From Streptomyces genisteinicus (GTDB lineage: Bacteria; Actinomycetota; Actinomycetes; Streptomycetales; Streptomycetaceae), in contig NZ_CP060825.1 in NCBI RefSeq assembly GCF_014489615.1, forward strand, positions 2,583,501-2,647,500: a stretch of 64,000 bases of DNA. Reading direction: 5' to 3'. Position 1 is the stretch's first letter. Each line of letters starts with the position of its first letter. A program made the translations under genes and the position numbers. Below the pieces are notes generated by a model, which saw nothing but the letters and a program-made list of their open reading frames with translations, did not search any database and had not been told where the DNA came from. Positions 28,233 to 36,142 of this stretch are shown piece by piece.

Positions 28233-28245
28233 GCAACAGCGTTGC
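28233..28245. promoter_or_regulatory. Candidate ROK operator in divergent promoter
   Basis: GCAACAGCGTTGC is an exact 5-3-5 palindrome in the 55-base gap between the ROK regulator and the oxidoreductase, in an AT-richer context. Placement fits autoregulation and control of the oxidoreductase. Confidence 0.5.
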
Positions 28246-28257
28246 TTAAGTGGCCGC

Positions 28258-29346
28258 ATGACTGGTCCCGGCACTCCCCTCCGCGTCGGACTCGTGGGCT
28301 ACGGCCTGGCGGGCTCCGTCTTCCACGCCCCGCTGATCGCCACCACCGACGGCCTCGTCGTCGACACGGTGGTCACCTCGCGCGAGGAGCGCAGGGCCGA
28401 GGCGCGCGCCGCGCTCGGCGACGGCGTCCGGTTCGCCGCGTCGCCGGACGAGCTGTGGCAGCGGGCGGACGAGCTGGACCTGGTCGTGATCGCCTCGCCG
28501 AACCGGACGCACGTCCCGATCGCCTCCGCCGCCCTCCGGGCCGGCCTCGCCGTCGTCGTGGACAAGCCGATCGCCGGCAGCGCCGCGGAGGCCCGGGAGC
28601 TCGCGGCCCTCGCCGACGAGCGCGGCCAGGTGCTCTCCGTCTTCCAGAACCGCCGCTGGGACAACGACTTCCTCACCCTGCGGGGGCTCCTCGCCGACGG
28701 CGAGCTCGGCGACGTCCAGCGCTTCGAGTCCCGCTTCGAGCGCTGGCGGCCCCAGCTCAAGGGCGGCTGGCGCGAGTCGGGCGACCCGGCCGAGATCGGC
28801 GGGCTCCTGTACGACCTGGGCAGCCACGTCGTCGACCAGGCCCTGACCCTCTTCGGCCCGGCCGTACGGGTGTACGCGGAGTCCGACGTGCGCCGGCCCG
28901 GCGCCGAGGCGGACGACGACACCTTCATCGCGATCACCCACGGCAGCGGTGTCCGCTCCCACCTGCACGTCAGCGCGACGACGGCGCAGCTCGGCCCCCG
29001 GTTCCGGGTTCTCGGCTCGAAGGCCGGGTACGTGAAGTACGGACTCGACCCCCAGGAGGCCGACCTGCGCGACGGGAAGCTGCCGGCCGCGGGCACCCCG
29101 TGGGGCGTGGAGCCCCGGGAGCTGTGGGGCCGTCTCGGCGCCGGGGAGTCCCCCCTGACCGGCGGGGGCGCCCCCGTCAAGACCGTGCCCGGCGACTACC
29201 CGGCGTACTACGCGGCGGTCGCCGCCGCCGTGCGCGGCGAAGGCCCCGTGCCGGTGACCGCCCTGGAGGCGGCGGCCGCACTCGACGTCCTGGAAGCAGC
29301 CCGCCGTTCCGCACGGGACGGCGTGACCGTGGAGATCAGCGCATGA
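28258..29346 (+). CDS. Gfo/Idh/MocA-family oxidoreductase
   Basis: A 362-residue NAD(P)-dependent dehydrogenase. The Rossmann start RVGLVGYGLAGSVFHAPLI, the ASPNRTHVPIA segment and catalytic-Lys motif VVDKPIAGSAAEA are typical. LYDLGSHVVDQAL holds the later conserved Asp/His. Substrate is probably a sugar or cyclitol; the divergent ROK regulator supports this. Its stop overlaps the next gene (ATGA). Confidence 0.9.
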   Translation: MTGPGTPLRVGLVGYGLAGSVFHAPLIATTDGLVVDTVVTSREERRAEARAALGDGVRFAASPDELWQRADELDLVVIASPNRTHVPIASAALRAGLAVVVDKPIAGSAAEARELAALADERGQVLSVFQNRRWDNDFLTLRGLLADGELGDVQRFESRFERWRPQLKGGWRESGDPAEIGGLLYDLGSHVVDQALTLFGPAVRVYAESDVRRPGAEADDDTFIAITHGSGVRSHLHVSATTAQLGPRFRVLGSKAGYVKYGLDPQEADLRDGKLPAAGTPWGVEPRELWGRLGAGESPLTGGGAPVKTVPGDYPAYYAAVAAAVRGEGPVPVTALEAAAALDVLEAARRSARDGVTVEISA

Positions 29347-29876
29347 GCGACAGCACCCCCACCCCCGCCCGCCCCCAGGAGCACCTCTCGGTCGCGGAGA
29401 TCGAGGAGCAGGAGCGGCGTCTCACGCTGAGCCGCTTCTCGAACGGCGACGCCTGGAAGCTCGGCAGTCTGCTGGTCGAGATGGGCCATCTGCGTCAGGC
29501 GCCGGTCGCGATCGACATCCGCCGCGGCCCGCAGCAGCTCTTCCACTGCGCCCTGCCGGGGTCCAGCGCGGACAACGACGCCTGGATCGACCGCAAGCGC
29601 CGGGTCGTCGAGCGGTACGGCGTGAGCTCGTACCTGGTCGGGGCACGGCACCGGGCCAAGGGGACCACGCTCGAGGAGTCGTCCCGGCTGGACCCCGACG
29701 CCTACGCGGCGCACGGCGGCTCGTTCCCCATCGCCGTCGAGGGCGTCGGCGTCATCGGCTCCGTGACGGTGTCCGGGCTCCCGCAGGCCGAGGACCACGC
29801 GATGGTGGTGGAGGCGCTGGAGCGGTTCGCCGCACACCAGGACGGCGGCAGCGGGGTCGCGGGCCCGCCGTCCTGA
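29343..29876 (+). CDS. UPF0303 / heme-degrading-domain protein
   Basis: A 177-residue cytoplasmic protein overlapping the oxidoreductase by four bases. GSLLVEMGHLRQAPVAIDI, YGVSSYLVGARHRAKG and AAHGGSFPIAVEGVGVIGS are hallmarks of the UPF0303 family in the HbpS/DUF336 fold. NCBI-style names call this heme-degrading; direct proof is thin, and coupling to a sugar dehydrogenase suggests a metabolic helper role. Confidence 0.85.
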   Translation: MSDSTPTPARPQEHLSVAEIEEQERRLTLSRFSNGDAWKLGSLLVEMGHLRQAPVAIDIRRGPQQLFHCALPGSSADNDAWIDRKRRVVERYGVSSYLVGARHRAKGTTLEESSRLDPDAYAAHGGSFPIAVEGVGVIGSVTVSGLPQAEDHAMVVEALERFAAHQDGGSGVAGPPS

Positions 29877-29981
29877 CCGGTCCCGGACGTCCCGGCTGCC
29901 CCGGCCTGCGGGGCCGGCCCGTGGGACCGGTCCCGGCCGGATGCCGTCGGCCGGATCGGCCGGATGGGCCGAAGCCTGCCG

Positions 29982-30014
29982 GGTGGATCTCCACGGGCCC
30001 CGCGAAGATCCACC
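29982..30014. terminator. Hairpin between convergent genes
   Basis: GGTGGATCT (29982-29990) pairs with AGATCCACC (30006-30014) across a 15-base loop, between UPF0303 and FAH-family genes. Confidence 0.6.
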
Positions 30015-30075
30015 GGACAGGGCCTGACGGCCTCCCCGGCCGGTCGGGGAGGCGCGGGCACAGGCGCGTCGCGGG

Positions 30076-30942
30076 TCAGGCGTCCTTGAGTTCCTGCCGC
30101 TGGCGGCCGAGTCCGTCGATCTCCAGTTCCACCACGTCGCCGGCCCGCAGATAGGGCTTGGGCTCGGGATGCCCCATGGCCACTCCGGCCGGGGTGCCCG
30201 TGTTGATGACGTCGCCCGGGTGGAGCGTCATGAAGTGGCTGACGTAGCGGACGACCTCGGCGACCGGGAAGATCTGGTCGGCCGTGCGGCCGTCCTGCCG
30301 GAGCTCGCCGTTCACCCACAGGCGCAGGCCGAGGGCCTGCGGGTCCGGCACCTCGTCCGCGGTCACCAGCCACGGGCCGAGCGGGTTGAACGTCTCGCAG
30401 TTCTTGCCCTTGTCCCAGGTGCCGCCGCGCTCGATCTGGAACTCGCGCTCGGACACGTCGTGGGAGACCGCATACCCGGCGACGTAGGAGAGCGGGTCCT
30501 CGTCGTCGGCGACGTAGCGGGCGGTGCGGCCGATGACCACCGCGAGCTCGACCTCCCAGTCGGTCTTGCGGCTGCCGCGCGGCACGAGGACGGTGTCGTC
30601 CGGGCCGACGACCGTGTCCGACGCCTTGAGGAAGACGACCGGCTCGCCCGGGGGCTCGGCTCCGGTCTCCGCGGCGTGGTCGTGGTAGTTCAGCCCGATG
30701 CACACGACCTTGCCGACCCGGGCGAGCGGCGGCCCGACGCGCAGACCCGCGGGGTCCAGCTCCGGCAGCTCGCCGGCGGCGGCCGCGGCCCGTATCCGGT
30801 CGAGGGCGGCGGCGTCCTGGAGCAGCGCCCCGTCGATGTCGGGGACGAGTCCGGACAGGTCACGCAGGGTGGCCAGGTCTCCGTCCCCGTCGAGCAGTGC
30901 GGGGCGCTCGGCGCCCGCCGTACCGACACGCAGCAGTTTCAT
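30076..30942 (-). CDS. Fumarylacetoacetate hydrolase-family protein
   Basis: A 288-residue metal-dependent enzyme; ATG at 30942 with GGGAGAG seven bases upstream. The FAH core has CIGLNYHDHAAETG, PVVFLKASDTVVGPDD, DWEVELAVVIG (metal-binding Glu/Glu/Asp), GYAVSHDVSEREFQ and NTGTPAGVAMG. Family members cleave C-C bonds of 2-keto or 2,4-diketo acids, for example in fucose or aromatic breakdown. Proximity to the ROK/Gfo genes hints at sugar-acid catabolism. Confidence 0.92.
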   Translation of the reverse strand: MKLLRVGTAGAERPALLDGDGDLATLRDLSGLVPDIDGALLQDAAALDRIRAAAAAGELPELDPAGLRVGPPLARVGKVVCIGLNYHDHAAETGAEPPGEPVVFLKASDTVVGPDDTVLVPRGSRKTDWEVELAVVIGRTARYVADDEDPLSYVAGYAVSHDVSEREFQIERGGTWDKGKNCETFNPLGPWLVTADEVPDPQALGLRLWVNGELRQDGRTADQIFPVAEVVRYVSHFMTLHPGDVINTGTPAGVAMGHPEPKPYLRAGDVVELEIDGLGRQRQELKDA

Positions 30943-31123
30943 CGTTTGTCTCTCCCGGTCGCTGGCGACCCCGGACCGACAGGTGCGGCCGTCGGAGGAT
31001 CGGAGGCTTGGTCGATCCTCCAAGGCAGCCGACCACTCCGCAAGACCCTGTTCACAACCTGGACCGTTACGCGCCGGTAGCCTCCGGGCCGTTCCCGTCC
31101 GGGTCCCCCTGGGCCCGCCTCCC

Positions 31124-31864
31124 TCAGGTCGTGGCGGTGAGCGCGCCCGCCACCGGCATGTCCCGGTAGAGGAACACCCGCTCGACCGCGCTCCAGGTGG
31201 TGCTGGTGACCACGTACAGCGCCGCGGCCAGCGGGACCACGGCGACGGTGATCAGCGTCGCGAACGACATCAGCGGCATGACCTTCAGCATCGCGCCCAT
31301 GCCCGGCACCGCCTCCCCCGTGGCCGCCGGGGCGGACGCCATCTGCTGCCTGGTGCGCCGGAAGTTGAAGGTGGCGACGGCCGCGACCAGCAGGAACAGT
31401 CCCAGGTACACCAGTCCGGCCCCGCCGAACACCCCGCCGTCCGCGAGGGCGTCCGCCCAGCGTCCGCCGAGCGGCGCGGCGAAGAGGTCGTGGGTCAGCA
31501 GCTCGTTGGGCTCGCCGCCGATGCTGCTGTTCGAGAACAGGTGGTAGAGGAGGAAGAACGCCGGCAGCTGGAGCAGCGACGGCAGGCAGCCGGAGAGCGG
31601 CGACACCTTCTCCTTCGCGTACAGCTCCATGGTGGCCTTCTGAAGGCGCTCCGGGTTCTTGCCGTGCTTGGCGCGCAACGCGGCGAGCTGCGGCGCGAGC
31701 CGCGTGCGGGCCTTGGCCCCGCGGGCCGCGGCACGGGACAGCGGGTGGACGGCGAGGCGCACGAGGGCGGTGAAGACGACGATGGCGGCGGCCGCGGCCG
31801 AGGCGGCGAACAGCGGCTCCAGCAGGTCGGCGAGCCGCTCGACCAGCGTGGCGAAGACGGACAT
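31124..31864 (-). CDS. yidC: YidC/Oxa1-type membrane protein insertase (probably secondary copy)
   Basis: A 246-residue insertase; ATG at 31864 with GGAGGG seven bases upstream. The conserved core is visible: ATMELYAKEKVSPLSGCLPS, LLQLPAFFLLYHLFSNS, LYLGLF-type spans and a C-terminal span before SAVERVFLYRDM. It lacks the usual rnpA/rpmH/jag neighbours of the housekeeping copy, so it is probably a second, specialised insertase. The DUF6412-like gene immediately upstream is a common partner. Confidence 0.9.
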   Translation of the reverse strand: MSVFATLVERLADLLEPLFAASAAAAAIVVFTALVRLAVHPLSRAAARGAKARTRLAPQLAALRAKHGKNPERLQKATMELYAKEKVSPLSGCLPSLLQLPAFFLLYHLFSNSSIGGEPNELLTHDLFAAPLGGRWADALADGGVFGGAGLVYLGLFLLVAAVATFNFRRTRQQMASAPAATGEAVPGMGAMLKVMPLMSFATLITVAVVPLAAALYVVTSTTWSAVERVFLYRDMPVAGALTATT

Positions 31865-31984
31865 GGGTGAGCCCTCCGGGGGTCTCGTCGTGCCGGGAAC
31901 GGGGACGTCGATCGATGGCGTCCATCGATGACGTGGCGGCATGACGGCCCGAAGGGGCGTGTCCGGGTGGGTGCGGAGCGGTCC

Positions 31985-32302
31985 CTACGCGGCCGTCGGA
32001 ACGAGACGGCCGGGAGCTCGGGGGCGCCGGCGCCCGCGGGCGTCGGGATCGCGCTGCGGGAGGAAGGCGGTGCGCTTCTCCCGGTCGCGCAGGGCGGTTC
32101 TGACCCGGGTCCATGGGACGGCGGGCGCGCAGCGGGCGCTGATGACCGCGCAGACGACGAGCGCGGTGGAGGCGGCGGCGGTCGCCGTGGCGGCGAGCGC
32201 GACGGCGGCGACGAGGCCCTCGCCGTCGACGAGGGCGAACTCGACGAGGAGGAAGAACAGCAGCCCGGTGAGCCGGGCGAGGCGGGGGGTGCTGCGGAAC
32301 AT
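31985..32302 (-). CDS. DUF6412-type small membrane protein
   Basis: A 105-residue protein with GGAGGG eight bases before its ATG. Two hydrophobic segments (LTGLLFFLLVEFALV and LVAAVALAATATAAAS) are followed by an Arg-rich cytoplasmic tail. Streptomyces genomes often place such a DUF6412 protein before a YidC gene; here the gap is 120 bases on the same strand. Role probably linked to YidC, not shown. Confidence 0.72.
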   Translation of the reverse strand: MFRSTPRLARLTGLLFFLLVEFALVDGEGLVAAVALAATATAAASTALVVCAVISARCAPAVPWTRVRTALRDREKRTAFLPQRDPDARGRRRPRAPGRLVPTAA

Positions 32303-32889
32303 CGCGTACGCCCTCCGTCCGTCCCGTGGTGCCGGCCGGCTGCCGGCCCGTCCGGGGGCTCCGCGGAGATGCCGCGGCCCGGATCGCTTCCTCTGCCGTT
32401 ATACACGAACGGACGCACGAAAAGGTTGCCGTCACGCGGCGGAGCCGGGTCCCGGCGGGGGAACCCGGGGCGGAGGGCGGTCGCCCGCGGCCGGTGCCGG
32501 GCCTTTGTACGGTGCCGCGCTCTTGCCGGTGCCCGGGCCGGACCCGCGCCGGACGGGCACCCGAACCGGACCGCGCACGCCGACCATCCCGCGCACCGGC
32601 ACCGGTACGGCACCGGACCGCCACCGGCACAGACCCGCGCACGCGCCCACCGAACGGGACCGCGCACGCGCACCCGGACCCGGACCCGGACCGGCAACGG
32701 CACCGCGCGCCGCACCCGCACCCGCACCCGCACCCGCACCCGCACCCGCACCCGCACCCGCACCCGCACCCGCACCCGCGGAAAAACTTCCGGCGCCGTG
32801 TCATCCGCACCCGCCCCCCACCGCGTTGTGAAGGGTGGAGAGGCGCCCTCCTCCGTGTTCACCCGACTCCGCAGGGAGATGGCACATCC
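32303..32889. other. Long repetitive intergenic region
   Basis: These 587 bases separate DUF6412 from the exported protein. They carry degenerate CCGGAC/CGCAC-rich sequence (about 32520-32705) merging into a perfect hexamer array. Open frames through it are all low-complexity and not called. Promoters for both flanks must lie here; an AT-richer stretch at about 32386-32430 suits the DUF6412 side. Confidence 0.7.
32711..32776. repeat. Eleven perfect tandem CGCACC hexamers
   Basis: Eleven uninterrupted copies of CGCACC (66 bases), ending about 110 bases before the start of the exported protein. Simple-sequence arrays of this kind can change length by slippage and alter promoter spacing. Confidence 0.95.
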
Positions 32890-33513
32890 ATGAGACGGAT
32901 GACGAGACACATGGCAGCGGCGGCGGTCCTGACCGCCCTCGCGGGGGCGCCGACCGTCGCGCACGCGATCGGTTCCGGGCCGGTTCCACCGGCAACGGCA
33001 CGGCCCTCGGCGGCCGTCGCCGACCGGGCCGCGGCGCACGCGACGCCCGCCCCCGCGGCGGACCGCCCGGCCACGGGGGTACGGACGGTCCGGCCGGGGC
33101 AACGGGTCGAGGCCGCCCCCGGCGTGCGCCTGTGGCTCACCCGCGAGGGCAAGCACTGGGCGCTCCCCGGCGAACCGGCCCAGTTCCGCAGCGTCACCGA
33201 CGGCAACATCGACCCGAGCGTGCCCGGGGTCAGCCTCCAGGCCGAGCCCGTGGGCACCCCCGGCGACGGCTACTACTTCCTCTCCGGCCTCTGGTACGGC
33301 AGCCGGGCGGCGGCCCGCGTCGAGGTGGTCACCGCCGACGGGACCTCGGCCGCCCGCATGGTGACGCTGCCCGGCCGCAAGGGCTGGGGCGCCTGGTACA
33401 CGAGCACCCCCCTGCCCGGCTCCGGCTCCGGCTCCGGCTCCGGGGACTTCGTCCACCGCGTGACGCTCTACGATGCGGCGGGCAACGAACTGGCACGGCT
33501 CGGCCTGCGCTGA
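32890..33513 (+). CDS. Exported protein sharing a domain with the downstream anti-sigma factor
   Basis: A 207-residue protein; ATG at 32890 (GGGAGA about 11 bases upstream; ATGs at 32899 and 32911 are alternatives). Signal peptide TRHMAAAAVLTALAGAP ends near AHA. After a disordered stretch, the domain from about 66 has RLWLTREGKHWALPGEPAQF, SVTDGNID, FLSGLWYG and LPGRKGWGAWY. The same blocks in the same order occur in the C-terminal half of the gene at 34207. No known family is recognised. It precedes the sigma factor by 94 bases in the same direction. Confidence 0.85.
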   Translation: MRRMTRHMAAAAVLTALAGAPTVAHAIGSGPVPPATARPSAAVADRAAAHATPAPAADRPATGVRTVRPGQRVEAAPGVRLWLTREGKHWALPGEPAQFRSVTDGNIDPSVPGVSLQAEPVGTPGDGYYFLSGLWYGSRAAARVEVVTADGTSAARMVTLPGRKGWGAWYTSTPLPGSGSGSGSGDFVHRVTLYDAAGNELARLGLR

Positions 33514-33607
33514 CGCCCGGGGCCCGCGACCGTCCCCCGCCGGCCGGGCCCCTCCCGCGTGACGTGCCGCCCGTCCTCCCGTCCCCACGCCGAAGGAACC
33601 GCGAGCC

Positions 33608-34210
33608 GTGAAGCAGGACCGCAACGAGGAGTTCGCCGAGTTCGCGGCGGCGGCCTGGCCGCGCCTGGTGCGTACCGCCACCCTGCTCACCGGGGACTTC
33701 CACGAGGCGGAGGACCTGGTGCAGACGACGCTGGCCAAGGTCTGGTCCCATTTCCGGCGCATCCCGCGCGACGAGATCGACCTCTACGTCCGCCGGGCGC
33801 TGATCAACAACAACATCAGCCGCACCCGGCGGCGGCGGGTCGTCCACCTGCTGATGCCGTTCCTGCCCGAATCCGCCCACCGCGTCCAGCCCGACCACTC
33901 CGATACGGCCGAGCGCCGCGCGGTGGTGCTCGGGGCACTGCGGGCACTGCCCGCACGACAGCGCGCGGTGGTCGTCCTGCGCTACTGGGAGGACATGGGC
34001 GAGCACGACATCGCGCGGGTCCTCAACTGCTCGGTCGGCACGGTCAAGACCCACGCGCGGCGGGCCCTGCGCACCCTGCGCGACCAGCCCCTCCTCGCCG
34101 AGGCGCGCACACCCTCCGGCCCGCGGGGCACCCCGCCCGGCTCCGGCACGCCGTCCACCTCCACCGGCCCCGCCTCCCCCGGCCCCTCCTCCCCCGGAGC
34201 GCATCGATGA
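33608..34210 (+). CDS. SigE-family ECF RNA polymerase sigma factor
   Basis: A 200-residue ECF sigma factor; GTG start with GAAGGAA upstream. Region 2 spans about 8-75 (RTATLLTGDFHEAEDLVQTT, AKVWSHF); region 4 spans about 100-155 (LRALPARQRAVVVLRYWEDM, ARVLNCSVGTVKTHARRAL). The C-terminal 40 residues are a Pro/Ser/Gly-rich tail. Its stop overlaps the next gene's ATG (ATGA), the usual layout for a sigma factor and its anti-sigma factor. Confidence 0.94.
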   Translation: MKQDRNEEFAEFAAAAWPRLVRTATLLTGDFHEAEDLVQTTLAKVWSHFRRIPRDEIDLYVRRALINNNISRTRRRRVVHLLMPFLPESAHRVQPDHSDTAERRAVVLGALRALPARQRAVVVLRYWEDMGEHDIARVLNCSVGTVKTHARRALRTLRDQPLLAEARTPSGPRGTPPGSGTPSTSTGPASPGPSSPGAHR

Positions 34211-34884
34211 CCACCCCCAGCGGCGACGGCAGCGGCCTGCGCACGGTGCTCGCCGAGACCGCCCTCGACATCACCCCCTCGCCACCGCCCCTCGATTCGA
34301 TCGCGCGCCGGGCCCGCGCCCGCCGGCACCGCAGGGCCGCGGCCCTCGCGGCGAGCGGAGCGGCACTGCTGGCCGCCCCGTTCGTCATCGCCTCCGCGCA
34401 GCGCGCGTCCACGCCCGACCACGCGGCCGTGCCGCCCGCGGCCGTCAGCAGCCCGCCGCCGTCCGTCTCCCCGACCCCGTCACGGCCCCTCTCCCCCGTA
34501 CGGGTCGTCGAACCGGGCGAACGCGTCACCGCGCCGGGGGGCGCCGAACTGTGGCTGACCGAACAGGGCAAGCACTGGGCGCTGCCCGGTGAACCGGCGC
34601 AGTCCCGCAGCGTCACCGACGGCAACATCGACCGGCGCGAGCCGGGCATCAGCATGCAGCAGGAGGGAGCCTTCCTCTCCGGCCTCTACTACGGGGCCGA
34701 CGGCGTGGCTCTCGTCACTGTGACCACCGCCACGGGACCCGTCACCGCCTCCCTGCTGACCCTTCCGGGCCGGCCCGGCTGGGGCGTCTGGTACGCCACG
34801 GTCGCCACCGGCGGCACCGCCGTCGACGAGGTGACCATGGCGGACGCGTCCGGCCGGACGCTGCACTCCCTGCCCCTGCGCTGA
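34207..34884 (+). CDS. Putative membrane anti-sigma factor with extracellular sensor domain
   Basis: A 225-residue protein coupled to the sigma gene by an ATGA overlap. Cytoplasmic N-terminus (1-42) with TALDITPSPPPLDSIARRAR; one membrane span (about 43-64, AALAASGAALLAAPFVIAS); a Pro/Ser linker; and an extracellular domain (about 98-225) with ELWLTEQGKHWALPGEP, SVTDGNID, FLSGLYYG and LPGRPGWGVWY. The outer domain is a clear paralogue of that in the exported protein at 32890. Inferred: binds the sigma factor inside and senses a signal outside. No ZAS zinc motif is present. Confidence 0.8.
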   Translation: MTTPSGDGSGLRTVLAETALDITPSPPPLDSIARRARARRHRRAAALAASGAALLAAPFVIASAQRASTPDHAAVPPAAVSSPPPSVSPTPSRPLSPVRVVEPGERVTAPGGAELWLTEQGKHWALPGEPAQSRSVTDGNIDRREPGISMQQEGAFLSGLYYGADGVALVTVTTATGPVTASLLTLPGRPGWGVWYATVATGGTAVDEVTMADASGRTLHSLPLR

Positions 34885-35006
34885 ACCCGGGGCGCCCCGG
34901 ACGCCCCGGGCCCACCGGTCAACTCCGCGCGACCCGAAAGGCGCTGGACGCCTCACCCGAACCGGGGCTCCCCGGCCCACCCGCGTACAGCAGTACGGTG
35001 TGGTCC

Positions 35007-36011
35007 ATGCGCCCCGACACGCCTGCTGACCACACCGCCGAAGCCGAGCGCCTGCTGCGCACCGCAGCGCAGTACCCGGAGGACGACGAACAGCTGCTGC
35101 TCCAGGCCGCGGCACACCTGGAACTCGCCGGCGACCGCGAGCGCGCCTCCGGCCTCTACGACCGCCTGCTCGCCGACGAGCCCGACCACCCCGAGCTCGT
35201 CAAGGCCCTCCAGGCCGCCAACCTCTGGGAGTACGGCCACGAGGCCGAGGCCCGCGCCCTGATCGCGGGCGTCCGCATCGCCGCCCCCGCACAGGCGGCG
35301 CCCTGGGAGATCATCGCCGAGACGCTGGAGTCCCACGACGAGCTGGAGGCCTCGCACGAGTGCTTCTCCGAGGCGCTGGCGCTGCTGCTCCCCGAGGACG
35401 ACGAGGTCCCGTACGCGGCGCAGTCGCTGCTCGCCGGGCGCCACCGGGTGCGGCGGATGCTGGGCCTGCCGCACGACGACCACGACGCCCTCGCGGACCG
35501 GGTCCACTCCACCCGCACCCCGGACTTCAGCCTCGACGAGCTCCACGACCCGAAGCGCCTGTGGGCCCTCGGCTCCGACAACCCGGCCGAGCTGACGGCG
35601 GAGATCGCCCGCCTGCGCTCGGAACTCGGCTCCTACCGCTCGGCGCTCTCCCGGCCGTTCCCGGTCGCCGTGCTGCACTGGCCGGCCCGCGAGCTCGCCG
35701 AACTCCTGGAGGCGTACCCGGACCTCGCCGTCGAGTACCCCTCGCACGAGGCCCACCTCACCGGCATCGAGTCCTCCCTGCGCGACCTCGCGGCCACCGG
35801 CACGGAGAACCTCGGCATCGTCACCGCGACCGTCCCCTCCTACGAGGCCTTCGCCGCCTCCGAAGCCTCCTCCCCCACCAACACCGCCCTCCTCCCCCAG
35901 TACGCCACCACCCTCGCGGCCCGCGGCCGCGCCCTCCCGTGGCCGCCGGCGAAGTCGGCGAGCTGCTGGTGCGGGTCGGGGGACGCGTACCGGGGGTGCC
36001 ACGGGGGGTAG
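35007..36011 (+). CDS. TPR-like protein with C-terminal SEC-C motif
   Basis: A 334-residue cytoplasmic protein. The N-terminal 130 residues are helical TPR-like repeats (AAAHLELAGDRERASGLYDR); the C-terminus ends in CWCGSGDAYRGCHGG, the zinc-binding SEC-C motif of SecA and many orphan proteins. ATG at 35007; an in-frame GTG at 34998 is an alternative and no good ribosome site precedes either. Function unknown. A strong hairpin follows. Confidence 0.83.
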   Translation: MRPDTPADHTAEAERLLRTAAQYPEDDEQLLLQAAAHLELAGDRERASGLYDRLLADEPDHPELVKALQAANLWEYGHEAEARALIAGVRIAAPAQAAPWEIIAETLESHDELEASHECFSEALALLLPEDDEVPYAAQSLLAGRHRVRRMLGLPHDDHDALADRVHSTRTPDFSLDELHDPKRLWALGSDNPAELTAEIARLRSELGSYRSALSRPFPVAVLHWPARELAELLEAYPDLAVEYPSHEAHLTGIESSLRDLAATGTENLGIVTATVPSYEAFAASEASSPTNTALLPQYATTLAARGRALPWPPAKSASCWCGSGDAYRGCHGG

Positions 36012-36031
36012 AGGCCCCTGCGTTCTGGTGA

Positions 36032-36063
36032 CGGGTCTTCGCAGCATCCGTTGCGAAGACCCG
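36032..36063 (+). terminator. Perfect 12-base hairpin after SEC-C gene
   Basis: CGGGTCTTCGCA (36032-36043) and TGCGAAGACCCG (36052-36063) pair perfectly around eight bases. It ends the SEC-C transcript and marks the left edge of the accessory segment. Confidence 0.75.
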
Positions 36064-36142
36064 CCACTCAGCGACGGAATCCCTTCGAGCCTGTCGGCGC
36101 TGCCTGATATCACTGGCGGGACGCCAACGGGGAGGGAACGCG

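Noticed and set aside
25554..29876. A 1440-codon plus-strand frame
   Set aside because: Only its last 177 codons are real (UPF0303); the rest is antisense or out of frame to the LAxTG, ROK and oxidoreductase genes.
32711..32776. CRISPR-like array
   Set aside because: Units are six bases with no spacers; a simple tandem repeat. No other spaced repeats or cas genes in the window.
32326..32889. Long N-terminal extension of the exported protein through the hexamer repeats
   Set aside because: It would encode HPHPHP-type repeats before a good signal peptide with its own start; the tract is better read as non-coding.
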